DNA of 64,000 nucleotides from Actinobacteria bacterium HGW-Actinobacteria-7 (lineage in GTDB: Bacteria > Actinomycetota > Coriobacteriia > Anaerosomatales > PHET01). Under the pieces are notes generated by a model. That model ran no database searches. It worked only from the letters and a program-made list of their open reading frames with translations, and had not been told where the DNA came from. Shown here piece after piece: positions 9,532 to 18,690 of this stretch. The translations under genes were made by a program, and so were the position numbers. Numbering within the stretch: the first letter of the stretch is position 1; each line of letters starts with the position of its first letter. The stretch spans positions 178,051 through 242,050 of the forward strand of contig PHET01000004.1 of NCBI GenBank assembly GCA_002841275.1, written 5' to 3'.

Positions 9532-9870
9532 TTACACGACTACATCACCGCACTCGCGCGTGCGCACTCTGAATGCTTCACAGACATCTGACACGAACAC
9601 CTTGCCGTCGCCCATTGCACCGGTGCGTGCTGCGGCCACGATAGTCTCGGTCACCTCAGCGACCTCTTCGTCGGAGACCACGGTCCACAAGGTGACCTTC
9701 GAGAGCAGAGGGGCTGTGATGTCTTGACCGCGCCATCGCTGTGTCAAGCCACCCTGAACCCCATGGCCGAGCGATGACATCACGGTCACACCCGTTGAGC
9801 GCGTCTCCTCGAGCGCGTCGACAACTGCGACGAGCCGATCTTTGCGTACTGTGGCCTCGATACGTTTCAT
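9532..9870 (-). CDS. P-II family nitrogen regulator, divergent T-loop
   Basis: MKRIEATVRKDRL..., GDGKVFVSDVCEAFRVRT; T-loop GHGVQGGLTQRWRGQDITAPLLSK. Confidence 0.9.
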   Translation of the reverse strand: MKRIEATVRKDRLVAVVDALEETRSTGVTVMSSLGHGVQGGLTQRWRGQDITAPLLSKVTLWTVVSDEEVAEVTETIVAAARTGAMGDGKVFVSDVCEAFRVRTRECGDVVV

Positions 9871-9932
9871 GGGGTGCCATTTCGGTCGTCGGGGCGGTGC
9901 GGTGGGATGCCCGCACCGCCCCGACGGCGTTA

Positions 9933-10280
9933 TCAGACGGCGGTCTCTCCGGACTCGCCGGTCCGAATCCGAATCACGTCACTGATGTCACTCACGAAGA
10001 TCTTTCCGTCCCCGACCTCGCCGGTTCTGGCGGCTTCAGAGATGGCTGCTATCAGGCGGCCACACTCACCGTCGCTGCAGACGACCTCGACCCTGAACTT
10101 CGCGAGCAGCTCGACCTTGTATCCGCGGCCGCGGAACTGCTGCATGATGCCCTTCTGCTGGCCGTGACCTTCGATGCGGGTGAGCATCAGGCCGGGGTAC
10201 CCCGCCTTCTCGAGTGCCGCCTTCACGTCATCGAGCTTCTCCGGGCGAATGACTGCTTCTATCTTCTTCACGATCTTCAC
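9933..10280 (-). CDS. P-II family nitrogen regulator (GlnK/GlnB-like)
   Basis: GHGQQKGIMQQFRGRGYKVELLAK T-loop and GDGKIFVSDISDVIRIRTGESGETAV. Confidence 0.93.
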   Translation of the reverse strand: MKIVKKIEAVIRPEKLDDVKAALEKAGYPGLMLTRIEGHGQQKGIMQQFRGRGYKVELLAKFRVEVVCSDGECGRLIAAISEAARTGEVGDGKIFVSDISDVIRIRTGESGETAV

Positions 10281-10304
10281 CTCCTCGGTGGGTCTACCAG
10301 ATTC

Positions 10305-11645
10305 CTACTCTTCAACGGTAATGAAGTTGCCGTACGCCGGACCACCATGCTCTTGCAGGTCGAGACCCGCGATCTCCTCTTCCGGCGAAACGCGGATTCC
10401 GAAGACGAGGTCCATGACCTTGAAGGTGACGAAGCCCAGCACGAATGCCCAAACAATCACAGTGCCCGCTCCAACCAGCTGGTGCATCAGCTGCGCGGTG
10501 CCGCCACCAAAGAACAGACCGGTGATGTCACCGTACGTGCCATCGGCGAACAGGCCTACCGCGAGCAGGCCCCAGATGCCGTTGACGCCGTGAACCGAGA
10601 AGGCGCCGACCGGATCGTCGATACCCATGTTCTCGACCGTCAGAATGGAGAGCACCACGAGTACGCCGGCGATTGCGCCGATGACGATGGCAGATGGACC
10701 GCTGATTACTGCACAGGGAGCGGTCACGGCTACCAGGCCGGCAAGTGCGCCGTTCAGGGCCATACCGATGTCCCAGACTTTGGACTTGGCGTAGATCAGC
10801 AGGAGCGCGGCTGCAGCGCCAGCGGCGGCGGCCATGTTGGTGTTCACCGCGATCACGGCGATGCGCAGATCCTCACCGTTGAGCGTGGAGCCGGGGTTGA
10901 ATCCGAACCAACCGAACCACAGGATGAACACGCCGATCGTGGCGAAGGGGATGTTATGGCCCGGAATCGCCCGTGGCTTGCCGTCCTTGTCGTACTTGCC
11001 GAAACGCGGGCCAAGCACGATTGCGCCAGCGAGACCGACGAAGCCACCCAGCGCGTGGACCACACCGGAACCGGCGAAGTCGTGGAAGCCTAGCTGCGAC
11101 AGCCAGCCGCCACCCCACACCCAGTGGCCGTACACGGGGTAGATGAACGCCGAGATTACCAGTGAGTACACCAGGTACGCATTGAACTTGAGTCGTTCCG
11201 CGACCGCTCCGGAGACGATGGTTGCGGCCGTTGCCGCAAACACCACCTGGAACATGAAGTCGCGATACTTGGTGACGTCGTAGAAGTCGCCTGACATAAA
11301 CCAGCCGCTCGAGCCGATCATGCCCTTCAGGTCCGTTCCGTACATGAACGCAAAGCCGATCGCGAAGTACGCGAGCGACCCTATGACGAAGTCAAGCAGG
11401 TTCTTCATCATGAGGTTGTTCGCGTTCTTCGCCCGGCAGAAGCCAGACTCGACCATCGCGAATCCGGCCTGCATGAAGAAGACCAAGAAGCCTGCCACCA
11501 GCATCCAGATGAACGTGATGGGGGCGTTGGGCGCGGCCTCAAGGGTGGCCGCGCCATTGGGGTCGCCTGCGGCGAACGCCAGCGTGGGAGCCGCAAGCAG
11601 CAACACGCTTACGAGGCCAAACAGGAGAGTGGAGTATCTACGCAC
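10305..11645 (-). CDS. amt: Ammonium transporter (Amt family)
   Basis: MQAGFAMVESGFCRAKNANNLMMKN, DFAGSGVVHALGGFVGLAGAIVLGPR, GTAQLMHQLVGAGTV; GTG start at 11645 preceded by AAAGGAGGTCC. Confidence 0.95.
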   Translation of the reverse strand: MRRYSTLLFGLVSVLLLAAPTLAFAAGDPNGAATLEAAPNAPITFIWMLVAGFLVFFMQAGFAMVESGFCRAKNANNLMMKNLLDFVIGSLAYFAIGFAFMYGTDLKGMIGSSGWFMSGDFYDVTKYRDFMFQVVFAATAATIVSGAVAERLKFNAYLVYSLVISAFIYPVYGHWVWGGGWLSQLGFHDFAGSGVVHALGGFVGLAGAIVLGPRFGKYDKDGKPRAIPGHNIPFATIGVFILWFGWFGFNPGSTLNGEDLRIAVIAVNTNMAAAAGAAAALLLIYAKSKVWDIGMALNGALAGLVAVTAPCAVISGPSAIVIGAIAGVLVVLSILTVENMGIDDPVGAFSVHGVNGIWGLLAVGLFADGTYGDITGLFFGGGTAQLMHQLVGAGTVIVWAFVLGFVTFKVMDLVFGIRVSPEEEIAGLDLQEHGGPAYGNFITVEE

Positions 11646-11902
11646 GGGGAGGACCTCCTTTGCGGAGTCAGTAGCGGTCGGGTTCACATATCGCATTCCG
11701 AGAACACCTCCTTTCGTTGGAAGAACGATTCATGTTGCAGACGGTGAAGTCTGCGGATTCCATGGAATCAGCCGGATGTTTCGCGGCGGGGCACGCGGTG
11801 TTTCGTGCGTGTGAAGCTTGGAAGACAGGTTCATGAACGGCGCGCGACCATCGAGGGTCGGATTGCCCGCCGAGAACGGTCACCGAGGTCTCAGAACGCA
11901 GA

Positions 11903-11930
11903 AGAAGGCGGGCTCAAGGCCCGCCTTCTC
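11903..11930 (-). terminator. Rho-independent terminator after the amt2-P-II operon
   Basis: GAAGGCGGGC-TCAA-GGCCCGCCTTC hairpin downstream of the P-II gene ending at 11968 (minus). Confidence 0.75.
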
Positions 11931-11967
11931 GTTCGAGGCTGCTTGCGGATATCGTGGAGCCGGACAG

Positions 11968-12306
11968 TTACAACGCCGTCGATCCGGTCTCACCCGTGCG
12001 GATGCGCATGACCTGTTCCACTGGGGTGACGAAGATCTTTCCGTCACCGATCCTGTCGGTACGTGCTGACTGCGAGATGACTTGGAGGCAGTCGTTCACC
12101 TCGTGGTCGTTGACCACGGCTACGATGCAGACCTTCGGCAGGAGATCTATCACGTACTCCTCGCCGCGCCACTGCTGCGTGACGCCCTTCTGGATGCCGT
12201 GTCCCTTGACTTCGGAAACGGTCAAACCGTTGTGTCCGAGTGCGATCAGCGCCTCCTTCACGGCATCAAGCCTACCGGGCCGGATGATTGCCTCGATGCG
12301 CTTCAC
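11968..12306 (-). CDS. P-II family nitrogen regulator (GlnK/GlnB-like)
   Basis: MKRIEAIIRPGRLDAVKEAL; T-loop GHGIQKGVTQQWRGEEYVIDLLPK with conserved Tyr; adjacent to amt. Confidence 0.93.
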   Translation of the reverse strand: MKRIEAIIRPGRLDAVKEALIALGHNGLTVSEVKGHGIQKGVTQQWRGEEYVIDLLPKVCIVAVVNDHEVNDCLQVISQSARTDRIGDGKIFVTPVEQVMRIRTGETGSTAL

Positions 12307-13962
12307 CTAGACATCACTCCCTGAAATCGCAGGATGCGGATGTGACGAACCAGTCGGAGTACTGGACAGCCCGCCTTCACCCAAGGGGCCAGCGCCAACC
12401 ATGTCGGGGTAGGCCAGCACGCCCATCTCGGCGGAATCAAGGCCGCCCAGCTCATCGGCCTCAGAGGAGCGGATGCCCTGTATGGCGTCCTGGACCTTGA
12501 AGAAGATGTAGTGCATGCCGAACGCCCAAGCGAATACGGTGACCACCGCGATGCCCTGAGCGAGTAGCTGTCCGGAATCGCCATAGAACAGGCCCTTGAC
12601 CGGACCGTCGACCATGTTCCAGCCAGCGCCGTACGAACCATCGGCGAACAGGCCGAGCGCGATCATGCCCCACGCTCCGTTGACGCCGTGTACGGACACC
12701 GCGCCCACCGGGTCATCGACCTTGAGCTTGCGCTCAACGAAGACGACCGAGCCGACGACCAGGAAGCCAGCGACCAGTCCGATGATCACCGAGGCCCACG
12801 GCGTGACGAACGCACACGGGGCGGTGATGGCCACTAGGCCGGCGAGCATGCCGTTGACAGCCATCGATGGGTCGGGCTTGCCCCACAGCTTCCAGACCAA
12901 AAACATCGCTGCAAGACATCCCGCTGAGCCGGCGAGGATCGTGTTGGCGATGATGATGCTGAACCGGAGATCGGTCGCGGCGAGTGTACTCATGCCGTTG
13001 AAACCGAACCAGCCGAATACGAGGATGATCGTGCCCAGAATTGCCATGGGTATGTTGTGCCCCGGAAGCGCCACTGCGGTTCCGTCGGCCTTGAACTTGC
13101 CAAGTCGTGGCCCGATCACTATCGCGCCCGCAAGAGCTGCGAAACCACCGACCGCATGGACCACCGAGGATCCGGCGAAGTCCACGACTCCATGGCCGAA
13201 GCCGTAGTTTGCGCCCAGGGTGGAAAGCCAGCCGCCGCCCCATACCCACATGCCGTAGAGCGGATAGACGATGATTCCCATGAACACACCGAAGGGGAGG
13301 AACGCGCTGAACTTCCAGCGCTCGGCCATTCCACCGGTGACGATCGTGGCGGCGGTGTCCATGAACACCATCTGGAACAAGAAGAACGCGAATACACCGG
13401 GGTCATAGGTTCCGTCAGCAAGGGAGCCTAGGAAGAATCCCTTAGTGCCTGCGAAGGCGTTCGCGCCGAACTTGACGGCCTCGCCGGTGAGTAGTCCCTC
13501 GGCTCCCGGCGCCCAGTAGAACGAGCCGAGCGAACCGAACTGCAAAGCGAAGCCTGCCGCCCAGTAGGCCAAGGCGCCTACTGCAAAGATGACGAAGTTC
13601 GTCATCGCTACGTGGGCGGCATGCTTCGATCTGCAGAATCCGGTTTCGACCAGCATGAATCCAGCCTGCATGAAGAAGATCAGCCCAACGCCCATGATGA
13701 GGAAGAAGAAGTTCAGGGACGTCTTGGTCGAACCCGCATCGGCTGCGACCTCGGCCAACGTGGGGGCGCCGGCCGTGGCGGCTGTTACGGCGTTGACCCC
13801 GCCGTAGTTGCTGCCCACCGGATCGGCGTTGGCGAGCATGGCCATGGCGAATACGGCGACAAGCGCAATCAGAACGGTGCGCACTGCAGCGCGGCGAAGA
13901 ATGCGAGGCATCTGTCCCCGGGTGACGCTGAAGTCGAATACCCGATTGATGAACTGACGCAT
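12307..13962 (-). CDS. amt: Ammonium transporter (Amt family), second copy
   Basis: MQAGFMLVETGFCRSKHAAHVAMTNFVIF, GHGVVDFAGSSVVHAVGGFAALAGAIVIGPR; ATG at 13962 preceded by GGAGGTGAAGCC. Confidence 0.94.
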   Translation of the reverse strand: MRQFINRVFDFSVTRGQMPRILRRAAVRTVLIALVAVFAMAMLANADPVGSNYGGVNAVTAATAGAPTLAEVAADAGSTKTSLNFFFLIMGVGLIFFMQAGFMLVETGFCRSKHAAHVAMTNFVIFAVGALAYWAAGFALQFGSLGSFYWAPGAEGLLTGEAVKFGANAFAGTKGFFLGSLADGTYDPGVFAFFLFQMVFMDTAATIVTGGMAERWKFSAFLPFGVFMGIIVYPLYGMWVWGGGWLSTLGANYGFGHGVVDFAGSSVVHAVGGFAALAGAIVIGPRLGKFKADGTAVALPGHNIPMAILGTIILVFGWFGFNGMSTLAATDLRFSIIIANTILAGSAGCLAAMFLVWKLWGKPDPSMAVNGMLAGLVAITAPCAFVTPWASVIIGLVAGFLVVGSVVFVERKLKVDDPVGAVSVHGVNGAWGMIALGLFADGSYGAGWNMVDGPVKGLFYGDSGQLLAQGIAVVTVFAWAFGMHYIFFKVQDAIQGIRSSEADELGGLDSAEMGVLAYPDMVGAGPLGEGGLSSTPTGSSHPHPAISGSDV

Positions 13963-14204
13963 GGCTTCACCTCCTAACTGTTCTAGCCCGATTGAACGGG
14001 CTGCCTGAAGGGGTTCGCCGTGCCTCGTTGAACGGCGGCGTGGGTGTGCGCAAACGCCCGCGCGGTCACTTGTAGGTGACGTAATAAACACGGTGCGCCC
14101 GGCGTATTGCGAAGGTGTTTCCGTGACGCTAATTCCTTGCGAATTCCGAGTTTCCAATCAGGTACAGCCGGAGTCGGCGGGCAATGCTATACTCTCCCGC
14201 GCAC

Positions 14205-14280
14205 GGGGACGTAGCTCAGCTGGGAGAGCATCGGCTTTGCAAGCCGAGGGTCGAGGGTTCGAGCCCCTTCGTCTCCACCA
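14205..14280 (+). tRNA. tRNA-Ala (anticodon TGC), CCA encoded
   Basis: GGGGACGTAGCTCAGCTGGGAGAGC...TCGGC-TTTGCAA-GCCGA...GGTTCGAGCCCC...CGTCTCCACCA; clean cloverleaf. Confidence 0.96.
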
Positions 14281-14289
14281 AAAACACCG

Positions 14290-14329
14290 CAGGTCAGAAG
14301 CTTATCGGGCTTCTGGCCTGTTTGTTTTT
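14290..14329 (+). terminator. Terminator of the tRNA-Ala transcript
   Basis: CAGGTCAGAAGC...GCTTCTGGCCTG 12-bp stem followed by TTTGTTTTT. Confidence 0.85.
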
Positions 14330-14473
14330 GGGCGCGGCTGCGAGCCTGCTGTCATTGGGAGGGGCGTTGGGAACGCGTTCATGGCCGGCTCAAGGAGCGT
14401 GTGAAAGCCTTGCGAGCTAGAATCCGAGCAAGGACGTGTTCAGCGAGGCTCTGCATTCTAGGGAGAGGCAATC

Positions 14474-14719
14474 GTGGCTGACTACACAGCACAAGACGCA
14501 CAACGCGACCTTGATCTTCTGCGTGCCCAGGCGCCTGGAGAGTCGGTCGAGTATCTGGCTGAGTACATCGAACGGCTTGAGGCCCGGACCGAGGCTGCAG
14601 AACGGGTATGTCGGGCAGCAGCGGAGGTAGCCGCCCCCACGGTGAAGCGCGATCTCATGCAGCACCGGCAGACGAGGTTCCTTCGCGAACTCGCCGAGTG
14701 GCGTGAGATGCAGAAGTAG
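14474..14719 (+). CDS. Small hypothetical helical protein (81 aa)
   Basis: ORF MADYTAQDAQRDLDLLRAQAPGESVEYLAEYIERLEARTEAAER...; GGAGAGG-like SD upstream. Confidence 0.7.
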   Translation: MADYTAQDAQRDLDLLRAQAPGESVEYLAEYIERLEARTEAAERVCRAAAEVAAPTVKRDLMQHRQTRFLRELAEWREMQK

Positions 14720-14724
14720 TCGGG

Positions 14725-15558
14725 CTACCCGTAGACCCGGTCGCGGTAGAGGTGCATGAGCTTCTTGGTGACGGGGCCGGGTGCGCCGTTGCCGATCTCG
14801 TGATCGTCGAGACGCACGATAGGGACTACACCGCGCACACTCGAGGTAAGAAACGCCTCGTCGGCGCTCAACGCATCCTCCAGGCTCACGGCACCGTAGA
14901 CAATCTCGAAGTGCCCCTTCGCGAGTTCAAGCACAAGCGAGCCGACCGTGCCCCACAGCACGCCCTTCTCGGGAGCGAGGATCTTCGAGTCGCGCACGAC
15001 GTAGAAGCTGGCCGTCGCGGCTTCGGAGATGATGCCGCCGCTGTGGTACAGCACGTCGAGCGCCCCGGCCTCGTCGATACGGGGGTGGTTCTTGAGCCAG
15101 GTGAGGTAGTTGGTCGTCTTGGCCTCAGGCAGTTCTCGGCGGTGCTCATGGGTGAGCAGGGTAGCGCCGGACACGTAGAACGAAGCAGGCACGTCGAACA
15201 TCTCGTGGGTGAGGATGTAGAACGTGGGCGTGGTCGGGTCGAAGTGCATGCCGTCAGGAGAGACGCCGCCGGTGAGAACCAGTCGCACCGTCGCCTCCTT
15301 GTGGCCATTCCTTCCGAGAAGATCCTCGATCGCTGTCACGATGTCCGCGTCGGACGCGGGGACCGCGAGTCCCAACTGCGCTGCCGAGGCGCGGAAGCGC
15401 TGCAGATGCTCGGTGACCATGAACGGCACGCCGCGAACGGTCTGAAGCAGGTCGAAGACCGCGTATCCGCGAAGCAGGCCGATATCGAAGGGCGAGATCG
15501 CGGCTTCCTGAGCCCGGAGAATCTCTCCGTTGAGGTAGATGTGCTGGTTGTTATGCAT
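14725..15558 (-). CDS. Class IV PLP-dependent aminotransferase (branched-chain aminotransferase / aminodeoxychorismate lyase-like)
   Basis: MHNNQHIYLNGEILRAQEAAISPFDIGLLRGYAVFDLLQTVRGVPFMVTEHLQRF..., EAKTTNYLTWLK, SEAATASFYVVRDSKILAPEKGVLWG. Confidence 0.9.
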   Translation of the reverse strand: MHNNQHIYLNGEILRAQEAAISPFDIGLLRGYAVFDLLQTVRGVPFMVTEHLQRFRASAAQLGLAVPASDADIVTAIEDLLGRNGHKEATVRLVLTGGVSPDGMHFDPTTPTFYILTHEMFDVPASFYVSGATLLTHEHRRELPEAKTTNYLTWLKNHPRIDEAGALDVLYHSGGIISEAATASFYVVRDSKILAPEKGVLWGTVGSLVLELAKGHFEIVYGAVSLEDALSADEAFLTSSVRGVVPIVRLDDHEIGNGAPGPVTKKLMHLYRDRVYG

Positions 15559-15678
15559 GCCCACAGTTCTACCACAACGGCGCTTCGGCAGCGCAACCGT
15601 TCGTTGGCGGCGAACACGGGGAATAGACTGGCCAGAACTGCGATTCGGGGCCGTGCCTGCGACAGAGGAGGATGTGCC

Positions 15679-16035
15679 GTGGATATCCACAATGACCTTC
15701 CGCAGGAACCCACGCACGCGACCGACGCCGTCAAGCGCGATGGAGGTGTGTTCGTGCAGGCAGAAACTCGAGATACACCGCCGGACGATGAAGGCAGAGA
15801 CATCGACCTGGGTGAGGATCTTGATCCTCAGTTGTGGGGGGTTCAGCGTGCTCTGATCGAGGAGGACGTCGAGGAGGGCATCAAGTTGGACGGATTCGAC
15901 GAGGACGCCATCCCACATATTCTGGACGCGATGGGCGACGACGCAGCCGAGTCGTTGCAAGACGCGCCGGGCGGTACCAGCGCTACGGGAAGCGTGAGTG
16001 CGCCCGATCACGGGGGATTTCCCGAGCGCGACTGA
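15679..16035 (+). CDS. Acidic hypothetical protein
   Basis: GTG start after GAGGAGGATGTGCC; MDIHNDLPQEPTHATDAVKRDGG...DEDAIPHILDAMGDDAAES. Confidence 0.6.
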   Translation: MDIHNDLPQEPTHATDAVKRDGGVFVQAETRDTPPDDEGRDIDLGEDLDPQLWGVQRALIEEDVEEGIKLDGFDEDAIPHILDAMGDDAAESLQDAPGGTSATGSVSAPDHGGFPERD

Positions 16036-16145
16036 CCGTCGGAATGAACGCGCATTGGATTGTGAGTCTAGCGGGGAGAGGCGGCAAGGCGTAGGCTGAC
16101 CGTTCGAAGGCGCCCGCTCGGGTGCATGCCTACGCGGGAGTAACA

Positions 16146-18032
16146 ATGCCAGGTCTGAAGCGTTTCGTTCTGGGTCACGCGATGCACAACCAAGAGGTTC
16201 AGCATCAGCGCCTGAGTAACCCTATCGCACTGGCGGTGTTCTCCAGTGATGCTTTGTCATCGACCGCCTATGCGACCGGGGAGATCCTGCTGGTTCTAGC
16301 CGTCGCCGGTTCTGCTGTGCTCAAGCTGACGATCCCCATCGCGATGGGGATCGCTTTGTTGCTGGTCATTGTCGTCGCGTCCTATCGACAGACCATCAAG
16401 GCATATCCCATGGGCGGCGGTTCATATCGAGTCGCCAGTGATAACCTCGGCACGTTTGCCGGACTCACGGCAGGGGCGTCGCTGCTCGTCGACTACGTGT
16501 TGACGGTAGCCGTTTCCGTGTCCGCAGGTGTGGCCGCAATCACCTCTGCGGCACCGGCACTGTCCAGTTGGCGCGTGCCCATCGCGCTAGGACTGATGGG
16601 TATCGTTGCCGTCGCGAACCTCAGAGGGGTAAAGGAGTCCGGTGCGGTATTTGCGGTTCCCACCTACGGTTTTGTGGTCCTTATCGTCACGCTCGTGGTG
16701 ACAGGGCTGTACCGATGGTTGACCCAAGGAGCTGCAGCGATCGCGATTCCGGTGAGCGAGTCCCTTGTCGCCACGGCGCCACTCACGATGTTCTTGGTGA
16801 TGAAGGCGTTCGCTTCGGGGTGCGCGGCGATGACCGGTGTCGAGGCGATCGCCGATGGCGTCGCCGTCTTCCGGGAGCCCACGGCCAAGAATGCACGAAC
16901 CACCATCACGTGGATGGCCGGGATTCTCCTCTTCCTGTTCATGGGGCTTTCGGTACTGGCGATAGTCGCGGGCGTCCAGCCGACCGAGGAGACCGTGATC
17001 AGCCAGCTGGCACGGGTTCTGTTCGGAAGTGGCGTAGCCTACTGGCTCGTCACGGTCTTCACGACGGCGATTCTTGTGGTTGCAGCCAATACCGCCTACG
17101 CGGACTTCCCCCGGCTGTCATCGTTTCTTGCGGCCGACGACTTCCTGCCCCACCAGATGCGGGACTTGGGCCATCGGGCCGTGTTCAGCAACGGGATTCT
17201 GCTGCTCACCGCCGCAGCTGCGATGCTCATCGTGATCTTTGGCGGCCAGACCAGCCGATTGATTCCCCTCTACGCGCTCGGGGTGTTCACATCTTTCACC
17301 CTCTCACAGGCGGGCATGGTCATTCACCACATGCGGGAGCGCGAGCCCCGATGGAAGGTCGCTGCGGTCATCAACGGGTTTGGCGCCTGTGTGACAGGCG
17401 TGGTGCTGGCGGTCGTCGTGTACTCCAAGTTCGCGGACGGTGCTTGGATCGTCGTACTGTTGATTCCTACGATTATCGCGTACTTCCTGTGGGTGCGGCG
17501 CCGGTATGACTTCGTGCGCGAGGAACTGCGTTTGCGTCCGGAGGACCTGACGGACCTGAACTGGCAGTCGTACAACCGCATGCACAATCATGTGATCGTG
17601 CTGGTCAAGAACATAGATCGACGGATCATTCGCGCGATCCAGTACGCCAAGAGCCTGCGTGCTGACCGCATGGAAGCACTGTACGTGGATATCGCCGGGG
17701 ACGGTGCAAGCATGCGCGCGCGCTGGGACGAAGCCGACTTCGGAGTCAAACTCACGGTGATCGAGTCCCCGTATCGCGAGATCGTGCGCCCGATCGTCGA
17801 TTACGTCCGGGCGGTCCCGAGGCCGACTGACGACCACGTGGTGACGGTGATCATGCCCGAATATGCGCCCGAGAACATCGCCGATAACATCCTGCACGAT
17901 CAGACGTCGCTGTTCCTCAAGACGTCGTTGTTCAGCACGCCGGGCGTCATCGTCACCGATGTTCCCTATCGGACATCAGACGGTGCTGACGTCACGAAGC
18001 GCGCAGCACAACCTAGCGCGCCGGCCCGCTGA
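16146..18032 (+). CDS. APC-superfamily permease, KimA/YdaO-like potassium importer
   Basis: LSNPIALAVFSSDALSSTAYATGEIL, SYRQTIKAYPMGGGSYRVASDNLG, GASLLVDYVLTVAVSVSAGVAAITSA; cytosolic C-terminal domain. Confidence 0.85.
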   Translation: MPGLKRFVLGHAMHNQEVQHQRLSNPIALAVFSSDALSSTAYATGEILLVLAVAGSAVLKLTIPIAMGIALLLVIVVASYRQTIKAYPMGGGSYRVASDNLGTFAGLTAGASLLVDYVLTVAVSVSAGVAAITSAAPALSSWRVPIALGLMGIVAVANLRGVKESGAVFAVPTYGFVVLIVTLVVTGLYRWLTQGAAAIAIPVSESLVATAPLTMFLVMKAFASGCAAMTGVEAIADGVAVFREPTAKNARTTITWMAGILLFLFMGLSVLAIVAGVQPTEETVISQLARVLFGSGVAYWLVTVFTTAILVVAANTAYADFPRLSSFLAADDFLPHQMRDLGHRAVFSNGILLLTAAAAMLIVIFGGQTSRLIPLYALGVFTSFTLSQAGMVIHHMREREPRWKVAAVINGFGACVTGVVLAVVVYSKFADGAWIVVLLIPTIIAYFLWVRRRYDFVREELRLRPEDLTDLNWQSYNRMHNHVIVLVKNIDRRIIRAIQYAKSLRADRMEALYVDIAGDGASMRARWDEADFGVKLTVIESPYREIVRPIVDYVRAVPRPTDDHVVTVIMPEYAPENIADNILHDQTSLFLKTSLFSTPGVIVTDVPYRTSDGADVTKRAAQPSAPAR

Positions 18033-18690
18033 TCCCGAAAGCATCGTGGATCGCACACTCTTCAAGCGAGCCTTCGACCAACAACAGCAACTGATCGCCA
18101 GCCACGAGCACGGTATTGCCGCGTGCTGCCTGAACGTATCCCTCGCGTGCGAGGATGGCCATGACGGTCACATTGGCGGGCATGGGCACATCCATGAGCT
18201 TGCGGCCTACTGATGTGGCGTTGTTTGGCAGTGTGAGCTCTTCGACCGACACACCGTCGGACTGCAACTTGAGCAGGGTGGCCAGATCGCCCAGGCCCAG
18301 CTGCTTTTCGATGAGTCCTCGCATGATCGCCGAGGAGGACACCGCGACATCGACGCCCCATTCGCGGTCGAACAGCCACTCGTTCTGGGGGTGGTTTACG
18401 CGCGCGAATACGGATCCCACTCGGAAGCTCTTGGCCAGCATGGCAACAACAAGGTTGTCTTCGTCATCACCGGTCACCGCGACTACGAGGTCGCTACCTT
18501 CAACACCCGCCGTCTCGAGGACCTCGATCTCGCAAGCATCGCCACGAAATACGGTGGTCTGCGGAACCATCGAGCGGACGCGCTCGACCTGGTCCTGACG
18601 CTGATCGATGATCGTCACTTCATGTTCGTCTGCAAGGGAATCCGCTAGATAGGTGCCAGTCTTCCCTGCGCCAACGACGATGATCTTCAT
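18013..18690 (-). CDS. trkA: TrkA-family potassium uptake regulatory protein
   Basis: MKIIVVGAGKTGTYLADSLADEHEVTIIDQRQDQVERV...; RCK_N + TrkA_C organisation. Confidence 0.9.
   Translation of the reverse strand: MKIIVVGAGKTGTYLADSLADEHEVTIIDQRQDQVERVRSMVPQTTVFRGDACEIEVLETAGVEGSDLVVAVTGDDEDNLVVAMLAKSFRVGSVFARVNHPQNEWLFDREWGVDVAVSSSAIMRGLIEKQLGLGDLATLLKLQSDGVSVEELTLPNNATSVGRKLMDVPMPANVTVMAILAREGYVQAARGNTVLVAGDQLLLLVEGSLEECAIHDAFGISGPAR

Noticed and set aside
9741-11093. 450-aa plus-strand ORF across the P-II/Amt region
   Set aside because: Antisense artefact; P-II and Amt on the minus strand are unambiguous.
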